Of a stretch of 64,000 nt of DNA, positions 1 to 7,734 are shown one piece after another (the stretch's first letter is position 1; every line of letters starts with the position of its first letter). The stretch is from assembly GCF_900105075.1 (NCBI RefSeq), contig NZ_FNSK01000001.1:3365434-3429433 (forward strand), written 5' to 3'. Source of the DNA: Rhodobacter sp. 24-YEA-8. GTDB taxonomy: Bacteria > Pseudomonadota > Alphaproteobacteria > Rhodobacterales > Rhodobacteraceae. Below the pieces are notes generated by a model. That model had not been told where the DNA came from and made no database searches. It worked only from the letters and a program-made list of their open reading frames with translations. Made by a program: the position numbers and the translations under genes.

Positions 1-624
1 CCAGCCCGCGCCGACCGAGGTCAGGCCCTCGACCGGTTTTACATCGGCGTTTTCAGCGACTTCGGAGAAGAGTTTCCCCAGGGCCCCCGCCGTATGCAGG
101 CTGATTGCGATCATTGCGGGCACCGGGCCGCCGCCGAGGATGAAGATCAGCATCAGGGCGATCACGATTTCGGGGATCGAGCGCGTCAGGTCCATCATTC
201 GGCGGAACAAGGGCGTCAGGCGCGGCCAGCGGGCGAGGCCGCGCGTGGCCAGCAGCGCCAGCAGCGCCGCCGTGAGGCCGCCGATCAGGGTCGAGACGGC
301 GGCGATATTCACAGTTTCCATCAGCGATGGCAGGAATTGCAGGAAGAGGCCGGGGATATTGGCGCGTTTCTCCCAGGCTTCAGAAATCACCTCGGAGGGG
401 AAAGCGAAGATCTGCGGCAAGCCGTTGATGAGCCCGCCCGCATTGCGGCTTTCGGCAAGCTGGAAGCCCGCGATCATCAGCGCAACAAACAGCGCCAGAA
501 TGATGCCGCTGTAGAGACGGCGGCGGCGGACCATGTCGAGATAGGCTTCGGTTGTGTCCAGGCTGGTGCCCGGTTTTCGGTCCGGTCCAGACCCGTTTCC
601 CGGCCCGTAAGCGATATCGACCAT
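1..624 (-). CDS. phnE: Phosphonate ABC transporter permease PhnE, 3' part missing
   Basis: Membrane permease of a phosphonate/phosphate-ester importer, working with PhnC (ATPase) and PhnD (binding protein) encoded just upstream. Reading leftwards from the ATG at 624, the frame stays open to the window edge (208 codons) and runs off it, so the C-terminus is not visible. A GGAGG lies 4 nt before the ATG. The product begins MVDIAYGPGNG, has a basic stretch (MVRRRRLYSG) before a first membrane segment (IILALFVALMIAGF), then a second hydrophobic region (NIAAVSTLIGGLTAALLALL). After that comes the typical permease core with DLTRSIPEIVIALMLIFILG and GPVPAMIAISLHTAGALGKL, close to the EAA-type coupling loop of PhnE. 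phnD and phnC precede it in the same direction. A strong hairpin with a T-run separates it from phnD, so it is probably expressed below phnD. Confidence 0.9.
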   Translation of the reverse strand, partial: MVDIAYGPGNGSGPDRKPGTSLDTTEAYLDMVRRRRLYSGIILALFVALMIAGFQLAESRNAGGLINGLPQIFAFPSEVISEAWEKRANIPGLFLQFLPSLMETVNIAAVSTLIGGLTAALLALLATRGLARWPRLTPLFRRMMDLTRSIPEIVIALMLIFILGGGPVPAMIAISLHTAGALGKLFSEVAENADVKPVEGLTSVGAGW

Positions 625-639
625 GCTGCCTCCGCGTAA

Positions 640-676
640 AAAGAGGCCGGGCCTTCGATTGGCGAAGGCCCGGCTT
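640..676 (-). terminator. Intercistronic hairpin with T-run between phnD and phnE (attenuator-like)
   Basis: A perfect 12-bp stem (left arm 646-657, right arm 663-674, 5-nt loop) read on the minus strand is followed by CTCTTTTT. This is the form of an intrinsic terminator. It lies after the phnD stop (691) and before the phnE start (624), inside the operon. The likely effect is partial termination or 3'-end protection of the phnCD message, so that the binding protein is made in excess over the permease. The structure is read directly; the effect is inferred. Confidence 0.75.
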
Positions 677-690
677 TGGATCAGGTGAGA

Positions 691-1587
691 TTACTGGCTG
701 TCTTGCAGCTTGCGGGCTTCGACGATGCCGATATAGGCCTCGTGGGTGACCGGCACGAAGTCCAGCGCCTCGCCTGCGGCGACGCCGTAAGCGCATTCCT
801 TGTTGGTCTCATGCAGGTCGGCGGTCAGCTTGATAACCTTGTCTTTGACGTCCTGGGGCAGGGCCTTGCGGACGACCATCGGGCCTTCGGGGATCAGGGC
901 CGAGCGCCAGATTTCCTGGATGTCGTTCATATTGACGAGGCCGGCATCGGCCGATTTGCGGAAGGCGCCCGAATTGTAGCCGTCTTCCCATTCGCCAAGG
1001 CCATCAGCCCAGGCGACAGCGGCGTCGAAATCGCCATTGGCGACGCCGACGATGGATTGCTCATGACCGCCCGAGAAACGGACTTCCGAGAAATACTGCT
1101 CCAGCGGGCCGAATTTTGCGACCATTTCGGCGCCGGGAACCAGGTAGCCCGAGGTCGAGTTCGGCTCGGCAAAGGCGAATTTCTTGCCCTTGGCGTCTTC
1201 GAGCGTCTTGATGCCGGAATCGGTGCGGGCAAAGGCGATCGAATAATAGCCGGTCGATCCGTCCATGTTTTGCTTGGTCAGAACAGCCTCAACCGATTCC
1301 GGGTCGGTGATATAGGCTTTGGCGTAACCGCTCGCGCCCATCCAGGCGAGGTCGATGGTGCCGCCAAGCAGGCCCTGGATCACGCCGTCATAATCGGCGG
1401 GGGTGAAGACTTTGACCGGAACGCCAAGCGCTTCTTCGATGGCGGCGCGGTAGCACTCGTTCGAGGTCATGCGGTCCTGTGCGTTCTCGCCGCCGAGGAT
1501 GCCGAGGTTGAACTGTTTGATTTCCTGGGCCTGCGCCATGCCGGTCAGGGCGGTGGTCACGGCCAGAGCCAGTGCGATCTTTTTCAT
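691..1587 (-). CDS. phnD: Phosphonate ABC transporter periplasmic binding protein PhnD
   Basis: Periplasmic substrate-binding protein that delivers phosphonates or related phosphorus compounds to PhnE/PhnC. I chose the ATG at 1587 (298 residues), which has GGAGAAG 3-4 nt upstream. An in-frame ATG at 1599 gives four more residues but a poorer ribosome site. The N-terminus MKKIALALAVTTALTGMAQA is a classical signal peptide with cleavage expected after AQA. The mature protein has family landmarks: NLGILGGENAQDRM, YDGVIQGLLGGTIDLAWMGA and DAKGKKFAFAEPNSTSGYL, the last being the conserved ligand-binding region of PhnD/type 2 periplasmic proteins. Length fits the family. Exact ligand (phosphonate, phosphite, phosphate ester) cannot be read from sequence. 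Confidence 0.93.
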   Translation of the reverse strand: MKKIALALAVTTALTGMAQAQEIKQFNLGILGGENAQDRMTSNECYRAAIEEALGVPVKVFTPADYDGVIQGLLGGTIDLAWMGASGYAKAYITDPESVEAVLTKQNMDGSTGYYSIAFARTDSGIKTLEDAKGKKFAFAEPNSTSGYLVPGAEMVAKFGPLEQYFSEVRFSGGHEQSIVGVANGDFDAAVAWADGLGEWEDGYNSGAFRKSADAGLVNMNDIQEIWRSALIPEGPMVVRKALPQDVKDKVIKLTADLHETNKECAYGVAAGEALDFVPVTHEAYIGIVEARKLQDSQ

Positions 1588-1611
1588 GGTCTTCTCCATG
1601 GAGGGGTAAAG

Positions 1612-1641
1612 AAAAACCCCGGCACGCGGGCGCGTCCGGGG
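1612..1641 (-). terminator. Hairpin with T-run between phnC and phnD
   Basis: CCCCGG (1617-1622) pairs with CCGGGG (1636-1641), and the inner ACGC/GCGT (1624-1627 with 1632-1635) extends the stem across one bulged base. On the minus strand the stem is followed at once by TTTTTC (1616-1611). It lies between the phnC stop (1648) and the phnD start (1587), so it is a candidate attenuator or mRNA-end stabiliser within the operon. Confidence 0.6.
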
Positions 1642-1647
1642 AATGGG

Positions 1648-2466
1648 TTACGACATCAGCGTGTCGGCGTAAGAGCGGTCGGCGCCGGTGTCAGACGGGA
1701 TTGCGGTCGAGGTCGCAGCTTCGTTGAAGCTTTCATCCGCGCCGTAAATGTCACGCGCCACGCCGGTCGAAAGCTGGTCAGGCGTGCCGTCGAACACCAC
1801 GCGGCCATCGCGCATCCCGATCACCCGGTCACAGTAACGGCGGGCGGTGTCGAGCGTGTGCAGGTTCGCGATCACCATGCGGCCGTCTTCGACATTGATC
1901 GCTTTCAGCGTATCCATCACGACCTGAGCGTTCATCGGGTCCAAAGACGCGATTGGTTCGTCGGCGAGGATGATTTTCGGGTCCTGCATCAGCGCGCGGG
2001 CAATCGCGACGCGTTGCTGCTGGCCGCCGGACAGCGCTTCGGCGCGTTTCGGGGCCTGTTCCTGGATTCCGAGCCGGTCGAGGATTTCCAGCGCTTTCAG
2101 GATATCGGTTCGCGACCAGATGTTGAACAAAGTCTGCAAGGACGAACGGCGGTTCAGGATGCCATGCAGCACATTCGAGGCCACATCCATGCGCGGCACC
2201 AGATTGAACTGCTGGAAGATCATCGCGCACTGGCTTTGCCAGGCGCGGGCCTCGCGACCCTTCAGCGCCAGCACATTGCGACCATCAACCAGGATCTCGC
2301 CCGAAGACGCGTCCAGCAGGCGGTTCATCATCCTGAGGAAGGTGGATTTACCCGCCCCCGACCGCCCGATGATGCCCACAAAACCCGGGCCGTCGATGCG
2401 GAAACTGACATTGTCCACGGCCGCTTTCTGGCCAAACATCCGGGTAACGGATTTTACTTCCAGCAT
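1648..2466 (-). CDS. phnC: Phosphonate ABC transporter ATP-binding protein PhnC
   Basis: Cytoplasmic ATPase that powers phosphonate import, first gene of the phnCDE operon. The 272-residue product has all ABC ATPase motifs in order: Walker [10 protein letters not shown] (about 34-42), Q-loop IFQQFN (83-88), signature LSGGQQQR (145-152), Walker B IILADEP (165-171) and a switch histidine in [11 protein letters not shown]. Length matches PhnC proteins. The short C-terminal tail after [12 protein letters not shown] is usual for the family. The start region lies inside a possible hairpin (2471-2497) that could hide the ribosome site. The upstream neighbour is an unrelated oxidase in the same direction with a gap of about 100 bp holding two inverted repeats. 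Confidence 0.95.
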   Translation of the reverse strand: MLEVKSVTRMFGQKAAVDNVSFRIDGPGFVGIIGRSGAGKSTFLRMMNRLLDASSGEILVDGRNVLALKGREARAWQSQCAMIFQQFNLVPRMDVASNVLHGILNRRSSLQTLFNIWSRTDILKALEILDRLGIQEQAPKRAEALSGGQQQRVAIARALMQDPKIILADEPIASLDPMNAQVVMDTLKAINVEDGRMVIANLHTLDTARRYCDRVIGMRDGRVVFDGTPDQLSTGVARDIYGADESFNEAATSTAIPSDTGADRSYADTLMS

Positions 2467-2470
2467 GAGG

Positions 2471-2497
2471 GTCCGCCTCTGATTTCCTCAGGCGGAC
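2471..2497 (-). promoter_or_regulatory. Hairpin covering the phnC ribosome-binding region
   Basis: GTCCGCCT (2471-2478) and AGGCGGAC (2490-2497) are perfect 8-bp inverted arms with an 11-nt loop, beginning 4 nt upstream of the phnC ATG. On the mRNA the GAGG-type ribosome site falls in the arm next to the start codon, so folding would mask it. Translational control is inferred. Confidence 0.4.
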
Positions 2498-2513
2498 CTA
2501 TTGGGCTTTTGTG

Positions 2514-2534
2514 ACATCGGGTTCTCTCCGATGT
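2514..2534. promoter_or_regulatory. Inverted repeat upstream of phnC, possible operator
   Basis: ACATCGG and CCGATGT are separated by 7 bp and lie about 50-70 bp upstream of phnC. There is no T-run on either side, so a terminator for the upstream oxidase is less likely than a protein site. I do not see a clear tandem Pho box (CTGTCAT repeats). Confidence 0.35.
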
Positions 2535-2570
2535 GAAACTTGCGTAACGGCGGCGGGCCTTGGCCCCCGT

Positions 2571-3980
2571 TTACCTTGCGGGAATGACCTTGCCGGGGTT
2601 CATCAGCCCTGAAGGATCCAGCGCCGATTTCACCGCCCGCATCACATCCAGCGCCACCGGATCCTTTCTGCGCCGCATCGAGGCCAGTTTCGAAAGACCG
2701 ATGCCATGTTCGGCCGAGAAGGAGCCGCCGAGTTCTGCGACCATGTCCTCGATGCAGTTCATCACCTGATCCTCATGGCCCTCTGCCGCCGGATAGACCG
2801 AGAAATGCAGATTGCCATCGCCCAGATGGCCGACAGTGATCGTTCCCGCGCCGGGCGAGATCGCTTCAAGCCGGGCAACGATGCCGGTCAGGAAAGTGTC
2901 CACCCGGTCCACCGGCAGGCAGATATCGGTATCCACAAACGGGTGGAGGCCGTGGCAGATTTCGGCGGCGGCCTCACGCCGGGCCCAGATCGCCATGCGC
3001 TGCGCCTCGGATTGCGCGATGATGGCGTCTTCGATCAGCCCCTCTTCGAGCATCGCGCCCAGGACAGATTCCAGCTTTGCGACCAGGGGCACCTGGCCAT
3101 CAGGGCCCGGATCGGCCTCTTCGGCGGATGTTGTCGCGGCCTCGATCAGCAGCGTCACGGGGGGGATGGTTGCGAAGGGCTGGCCGAGATCCGGGCGCGC
3201 TTTCGACAGCTGGCGCGAATAATCCTCTGGCATCAGCTCAAAGGCCTCGACGCGGCCGCCGGTCGCCTCCTGCATCCGATTGAGCAAACCAAGCGCCTTT
3301 GGCAGGCTGTCTGCCGCCACGACGGCGGTGGCATGGGCGCGGGGCGCCGGGACCAGCTTCATCACCGCGGCCGTAATGATGCCCAGAGTGCCCTCGGCGC
3401 CGATGAACAGCTGTTTCAGATCATAGCCGGAATTGTCTTTATGCAGCTCGCTCATCAGGTTCAGCACCCGGCCATCGGCCAGCACCACCTCAATCCCGAG
3501 ACAAAGCCCGCGCGTCGAGCCATAGCGCAGCACGTTTGAGCCGCCTGCATTGGTCGACAGCGCGCCGCCAAGCATCGCCGAGCCGCGCGCGCCGAACCAG
3601 AGCGGGAAGTAAAGCCCTTCCGCCTCGGCGGCCTCATGGATCTTTTGCAGGATAACGCCGGCCTCGGCGATCACAAGGCGCGCGCCCGCGCGCAGCTCGC
3701 GGATGCGGTTCATCCGGTCAAGGCTGATCATCACGCCGCCCACAGCCATCGTGCCGCCGACAAGGCCGGTATTGCCGCCGACCGGGACCACAGTCACCCC
3801 GGCCTCTGCCGCCACGCGCAGGCAGGCTGCCACTTCTGCGGTGGAGCCGGGCCGTAGCACCGCGACCGGTGTGCCGTGGTAATGGCCCATCCAGTCATCG
3901 GCATATTTGCGCGTGTCGTCGCCGGTCAGCACATAGGCCGCGCCTATCGCGGCCTGCAATTCCGTCAGCACCCTGTCCAT
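2571..3980 (-). CDS. FAD-linked oxidase, GlcD/D-lactate dehydrogenase type
   Basis: FAD-dependent oxidoreductase of the VAO/PCMH family that oxidises a D-2-hydroxy acid (glycolate, D-lactate or D-2-hydroxyglutarate are the usual substrates). The 469-residue protein has the N-terminal FAD domain with VLRPGSTAEV and PVGGNTGLVGG (66-76), then GGALSTNAGGSNVLRYG, GAEGTLGIITAAVMKL, and a C-terminal oxidase domain with GHLGDGNLHFSVYP and AEHGIGLSK, the conserved substrate/metal histidines. No signal peptide or iron-sulphur domain is seen, so it is a single-subunit cytoplasmic enzyme. It stands alone between the phn operon and icd. Substrate cannot be assigned from sequence. Confidence 0.85.
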   Translation of the reverse strand: MDRVLTELQAAIGAAYVLTGDDTRKYADDWMGHYHGTPVAVLRPGSTAEVAACLRVAAEAGVTVVPVGGNTGLVGGTMAVGGVMISLDRMNRIRELRAGARLVIAEAGVILQKIHEAAEAEGLYFPLWFGARGSAMLGGALSTNAGGSNVLRYGSTRGLCLGIEVVLADGRVLNLMSELHKDNSGYDLKQLFIGAEGTLGIITAAVMKLVPAPRAHATAVVAADSLPKALGLLNRMQEATGGRVEAFELMPEDYSRQLSKARPDLGQPFATIPPVTLLIEAATTSAEEADPGPDGQVPLVAKLESVLGAMLEEGLIEDAIIAQSEAQRMAIWARREAAAEICHGLHPFVDTDICLPVDRVDTFLTGIVARLEAISPGAGTITVGHLGDGNLHFSVYPAAEGHEDQVMNCIEDMVAELGGSFSAEHGIGLSKLASMRRRKDPVALDVMRAVKSALDPSGLMNPGKVIPAR

Positions 3981-4304
3981 CCGGCTTTCTCCTGATTTCC
4001 GTCAGGGGAGTATCTGCGCGCCGCCGCCACCGGGATCAAGCAAGATCAGAAGATCACGACGTCGCTATGGGGCAGCGCCATTAGTCGTGCCGGCCTGGAA
4101 GGCCGCAGCGGCAGGGGGTTCGGTGGTCAGATTGTCGCGCGGCAGGTCATTGCTGCCGCGCCCGTGCCGCCAGTTGCATGTTTCACGACGTTTAGCGCCC
4201 CGTCGGTCTCACTGCCGGTGACGGCACCTCCGTTCAGAAAATTTCCCTGCCTCCCGAAGGATGAAAGCCCCATTCAGCCCCCGCCCCTGGCGGTCGGCGG
4301 CGCG
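3981..4304. other. Intergenic gap between icd and the FAD oxidase
   Basis: About 320 bp upstream of the FAD oxidase and downstream of icd. I find no convincing gene, tRNA or small-RNA signature here. It presumably holds the oxidase promoter. Codon-like open frames exist in the GC-rich DNA, but none has a ribosome site or recognisable product. Confidence 0.5.
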
Positions 4305-4344
4305 CAAAAGAAAACCGCTGACACCCGGATGGGGTGCCAGCGGT
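4305..4344 (-). terminator. Intrinsic terminator of icd
   Basis: ACCGCTG-a-CACCC (4314-4326) pairs with GGGTG-c-CAGCGGT (4332-4344), and on the minus strand the stem is followed by TTTCTTTT (4313-4306). It lies just downstream of the icd stop (4368). Confidence 0.85.
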
Positions 4345-4367
4345 GTTTTCGGGTGACGTCAGCGATC

Positions 4368-6581
4368 TCAGTCGATGATTGCGTTCAACGTCCTGGATGG
4401 GCGCATCACAGCAGCGGTTTTTGCGGCATCGCCATGATAATAGCCGCCAAGATCAACCGGCTTGCCACGATCAGCGCGCAGTTCGGCGGTGATGGTGGCC
4501 TCGCCTTCGGACAGGGCTTTCGCGATGGGGGCGAATTCCGCAGCCAGTTCGGCGTCGGAATTCTGTTTCGCCAGCGCGTCGGCCCAATAAAGTGCGAACC
4601 AGAAATGGCTGTCGCGATTGTCGGGCTGGCCGGCCTTGCGGCCCGGGCTGCGGTCATGGTCCAGGATGCCCTGGGTCGCCTGATCCACGGCTGCGCCAAG
4701 GACGCGCGCCTTCTCATTGCCGGTCGCTTCCGCGAGGAAGCTGAGGCTTTCGCCAAGTGCGCAGAATTCACCGAGGCTGTCCCAGCGGAGGTGGTTTTCC
4801 TCCATCAGCTGCTGCACATGTTTCGGGGCCGAACCGCCGGCGCCGGTCTCGAACATGCCGCCGCCCTGCATCAGTTTCACGATGGAAAGCATCTTGGCCG
4901 AGGTGCCCAGTTCCAGGATCGGGAAGAGGTCGGTCAGGTAGTCACGCAGCACATTGCCGGTGATCGCGATCGAATCTTTGCCCGCACGGATGGTCTCGAA
5001 CGAAAGCCGGGTTGCCTCGCGCGGTGCCAGAACCTGGAATTTCGCCTCGACGCCTTTATCCTTCAGGATCGGGCGGACATAGGCCAGCAGTTCCCGGTCA
5101 TGGGCGCGGGCCTCATCCAGCCAGAAGATCGCCTGGCAGCCTTCGAGCCGCTGGCGGTCGATGGCCAGCTGCACCCAGTCGAGGATCGCGGCTTTGCGGG
5201 TCGAACACAGGCGCCAGATATCGCCCTTTTCCACCTTATGCTCGTGCAGCACATCGCCATTCGCCGCGATGACGCGGACGGTGCCATCCTCGGGGATTTC
5301 GAAGGTGGTCGGGTGCGAGCCATATTCCTCGGCCTTTTGCGCCATCAGACCGATATTCTGCACCGTGCCTGCGGTCGCAGGATCCAGCGCGCCGGTCTCG
5401 ATGAAATATTTCACGCTTTCATCATAGACGGGGGCGTAAGACGTATCCGGGATCACGCAGACCGTATCTGCCTCTTTGCCATCCGGACCCCAGCCCTTGC
5501 CGCCCGCGCGCAAAAGCGCCGGCATCGAGGCGTCGATGATCACATCCGAGGGCACATGCAGGTTGGTGATGCCCTTATCCGAATTCACCATGTAAAGCGG
5601 CGGGCGCGCCGCCATGGTCGCATCGATATCGGCGAGGATCGCCGCGCCATCCGGCAGCGACCTGATCTGTGCGAGCAGGCTGCCAAGCCCGCCATTCGCG
5701 TCGAGACCGGCCAGGTCCGGGTGTTTCTCGTAAACCGGTTTCAGCCAGGCCTTCACCACATGGCCGAAGATGATCGGGTCCGACACCTTCATCATCGTGG
5801 CTTTCAGATGGACCGAGAACAGGATGCCTTCGGCTTTGGTCTTTTCGATCTCATCCGCCAGAAACGCATCCAGCGCTTTCGCCGACATGAAGGTCGCGTC
5901 CACCACGGTGCCTTCGGGCAGGCTGTCGCCTTCTTTCAGCACAGTGACCTTGCCCGATGCGCCAGAGAGCTCGATCTTCACGGGGCCGGCCTGTGCAGCG
6001 CTCAGGGTGACCGAGGTCTCGTTCGAGAAGAAATCGCCGCCCGACATCGCAGCCACGCGGGTTTTGCTGTCCGCCGCCCATTTGCCCATCGAATGCGGAT
6101 GCGCTTTGGCGTAATTCTTCACCGCTTTCGCGGCGCGGCGGTCGGAATTTCCTTCGCGCAACACCGGGTTCACGGCCGAGCCCTTGATCGCATCGTAGCG
6201 CGCGCGGATCTCTTTTTCCTCAGCCGTCGCGGGTTCCGCCGGGTAATCCGGCAGGGCGTAGCCCTGGCCCTGCAGTTCCTTGATCGCCGCCACCAGCTGC
6301 GGCACCGAGGCCGACACATTCGGCAGCTTGATCACATTGGCCTCGGGCGTCTTCACCCATTCGCCCAGACCCGCAAGATCATCGGCCTGTTTCTGTGCCG
6401 CGGTCAGACGTTCCGGGAAGGCCGAGATGATGCGGCCCGCCAGCGAAATGTCACGGGTCGCAACCGAGATCCCGGCCGCTTTCGCAAAACGCTGGACGAT
6501 CGGCAGCAGCGAGTATGAGGCGAGTTCCGGTGCCTCATCCACTTTGGTGTAAACGATTGCGGGCATTCCCTTGTCGGCCAT
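4368..6581 (-). CDS. icd: NADP-dependent isocitrate dehydrogenase, monomeric type
   Basis: Converts isocitrate to 2-oxoglutarate, CO2 and NADPH in the TCA cycle. At 737 residues it is the large monomeric enzyme (IDH-II, about 740 residues), not the 400-residue dimeric form. Landmarks are [20 protein letters not shown] at the N-terminus, [22 protein letters not shown] (with the usual substrate-loop serine), [45 protein letters not shown], and near the C-terminus [14 protein letters not shown]. The ATG at 6581 is preceded by GGAGG at about 10 nt. Single-gene unit: a strong terminator follows it, and a long 5' gap with candidate operators precedes it. Its place near the sucCDAB-lpd cluster fits joint regulation. 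Confidence 0.97.
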   Translation of the reverse strand: MADKGMPAIVYTKVDEAPELASYSLLPIVQRFAKAAGISVATRDISLAGRIISAFPERLTAAQKQADDLAGLGEWVKTPEANVIKLPNVSASVPQLVAAIKELQGQGYALPDYPAEPATAEEKEIRARYDAIKGSAVNPVLREGNSDRRAAKAVKNYAKAHPHSMGKWAADSKTRVAAMSGGDFFSNETSVTLSAAQAGPVKIELSGASGKVTVLKEGDSLPEGTVVDATFMSAKALDAFLADEIEKTKAEGILFSVHLKATMMKVSDPIIFGHVVKAWLKPVYEKHPDLAGLDANGGLGSLLAQIRSLPDGAAILADIDATMAARPPLYMVNSDKGITNLHVPSDVIIDASMPALLRAGGKGWGPDGKEADTVCVIPDTSYAPVYDESVKYFIETGALDPATAGTVQNIGLMAQKAEEYGSHPTTFEIPEDGTVRVIAANGDVLHEHKVEKGDIWRLCSTRKAAILDWVQLAIDRQRLEGCQAIFWLDEARAHDRELLAYVRPILKDKGVEAKFQVLAPREATRLSFETIRAGKDSIAITGNVLRDYLTDLFPILELGTSAKMLSIVKLMQGGGMFETGAGGSAPKHVQQLMEENHLRWDSLGEFCALGESLSFLAEATGNEKARVLGAAVDQATQGILDHDRSPGRKAGQPDNRDSHFWFALYWADALAKQNSDAELAAEFAPIAKALSEGEATITAELRADRGKPVDLGGYYHGDAAKTAAVMRPSRTLNAIID

Positions 6582-6734
6582 GGTCGGCTGATCCTCCGTT
6601 AGCGATTCACGTCATCCGCCCGGGGCTGAATGGGGCGGTCAATGCCGGGGCCCCGTGCCTTGGATGCAGCCCTGACGACCCCGCGCCGGCGCTGCCCTGC
6701 AAGGGGCAATTCAACTCTGTGCCTCTTCTGGGCG

Positions 6735-6757
6735 ACAGTTGCCGCCGGTGCAACTGT
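6735..6757. promoter_or_regulatory. Inverted repeat ACAGTTGC-N7-GCAACTGT, operator candidate for icd
   Basis: Perfect 8-bp arms at 6735-6742 and 6750-6757, about 155-175 bp upstream of the icd start. A partial third half-site, GCAAC, follows at once. A related CAGTTGCAAC string occurs next to the GTGATCAC array upstream of sucC (20699-20708, read on the minus strand). The binding protein is unknown. Confidence 0.4.
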
Positions 6758-6863
6758 GCAACCGCAGCAAAGGCTGATTTTTCCGTATTTTCGCCGGTTT
6801 TGCGGGGCCGGTAAGGCCCGTGAGGGCCTGATTGCCATAACCGGCGCGCGCCTTGCGCCAGAA

Positions 6864-6873
6864 TGTGATCACA
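6864..6873. promoter_or_regulatory. GTGATCAC palindrome between icd and the FAH gene
   Basis: TGTGATCACA, a perfect 10-bp palindrome identical in core to the triplets upstream of sucC and sdhC. It is 79 bp before the FAH start and 283 bp from the icd start, so either gene could be the target. A further GTGATCAC core lies inside the FAH reading frame at 6982-6989. Confidence 0.45.
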
Positions 6874-6951
6874 AGAGACGGCGCAGAGGGGCTTGTGCAA
6901 ATCCCGACCGGGCCTGAAAATGGCTGAAACGGTTGTGAGGAGCCCGCCCGG

Positions 6952-7656
6952 ATGCCCGATTCACAAGAAGCCGCCCGTTGGGTGATCACACCGCCGCCGC
7001 AGCCGGGCCTGCCGGTCCTGGGAACGGATGAGCGCTTTCCGGTCGGGCGCATTTTCTGCATCGGGCGCAATTATGCCGCCCATGCTGTCGAGATGGGCCA
7101 TGACCCGGATCGTGAGCCGCCGTTCTTCTTCCTCAAAAGTGCGGACAGCATCCTGACCGGGGATACGATGCCTTACCCCGCTGCGACCAGCGATCTGCAT
7201 CACGAGGTCGAGCTGGTGGTGGCACTGTCCAAAGGGGGGCGGGATATACCTGAAAGCGCGGCGCCGGATCATGTCTGGGGCTATGGTATCGGCCTCGACA
7301 TGACGCGCCGCGACCTCCAGTCCGAGGCAAAAAAACTCGGCCGCCCCTGGGAGATCGCGAAAAGCTTTGAAAACTCTGCGCCCTGCGGACCGCTGGTGCC
7401 AGTGTCCCTGGTCGGTCACCCGGTATCCGGCGCCATCACGCTTGCCGTGAATGGTGACCGCCGGCAGGAGGGCGATCTGAACCAGATGATCTGGAAAGTG
7501 CCGGAAATCATCGCCGTGCTGTCGCGGTTCTTCACCCTTCGCCCCGGCGACATCATCATGACCGGCACCCCTGCAGGTGTCGGAGCGGTGGGGCGCGGTG
7601 ATCTGCTGGTGGCCCATATCGACGGCATCGGGGATCTCACGCTGCGTCTTGTCTGA
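6952..7656 (+). CDS. Fumarylacetoacetate hydrolase (FAH) family protein
   Basis: Metal-dependent C-C hydrolase/decarboxylase/tautomerase of the short FAH family (FAHD1/YcgM/fumarylpyruvate hydrolase type). The 234-residue product has the usual order of motifs: IFCIGRNYAAHAVEMGH, PFFFLKSADSI, DLHHEVELVVAL (metal-binding glutamates), GLDMTRRDLQ, WEIAKSFENSAPCGPL and IIMTGTPAGVGAVGRGD. These proteins act on acylpyruvates, fumarylpyruvate or oxaloacetate, and oxaloacetate handling would suit the TCA surroundings, but the substrate is not decided by sequence. A GAGG-type ribosome site lies about 12 nt before the ATG. It is divergent from icd, and the next gene on the same strand (TSUP permease) is 78 bp on. 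Confidence 0.85.
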   Translation: MPDSQEAARWVITPPPQPGLPVLGTDERFPVGRIFCIGRNYAAHAVEMGHDPDREPPFFFLKSADSILTGDTMPYPAATSDLHHEVELVVALSKGGRDIPESAAPDHVWGYGIGLDMTRRDLQSEAKKLGRPWEIAKSFENSAPCGPLVPVSLVGHPVSGAITLAVNGDRRQEGDLNQMIWKVPEIIAVLSRFFTLRPGDIIMTGTPAGVGAVGRGDLLVAHIDGIGDLTLRLV

Positions 7657-7734
7657 ACGGCGCGAAGATCTGCACGGGCTTTTCTCTGCCGGCGCGGTGA
7701 CCTATGCAGGGCGCATAATCATGAGGAGGCGCCC

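Larger units (their letters stand above)
6582..6951. other. Divergent regulatory gap between icd and the FAH gene
   Basis: A 370-bp gap between divergent starts. It holds an 8-bp inverted repeat (6735-6757) and one GTGATCAC palindrome (6864-6873), described separately. I see no credible gene inside; several open frames overlap on both strands, but none has a family signature. Confidence 0.6.

Noticed and set aside
2514..2534. Pho box upstream of phnC
   Set aside because: No tandem CTGTCAT-like repeat with 4-bp spacer; only an inverted repeat is present.
3981..4304. Small RNA (4.5S RNA-like) in the gap downstream of icd
   Set aside because: GGAAGGCCGC is superficially like an SRP RNA loop, but the rest of the conserved core and the long hairpin arms are missing.
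4164..6518. A 784-codon frame on the plus strand opposite icd
   Set aside because: Shadow of the icd coding region with typical His/Arg/Gly composition and no family match.
6864..6873. CRP or FNR site instead of a new palindrome
   Set aside because: TGTGA and TCACA are adjacent with no 6-bp spacer, and the sequence lacks the TTGAT/ATCAA halves of FNR.
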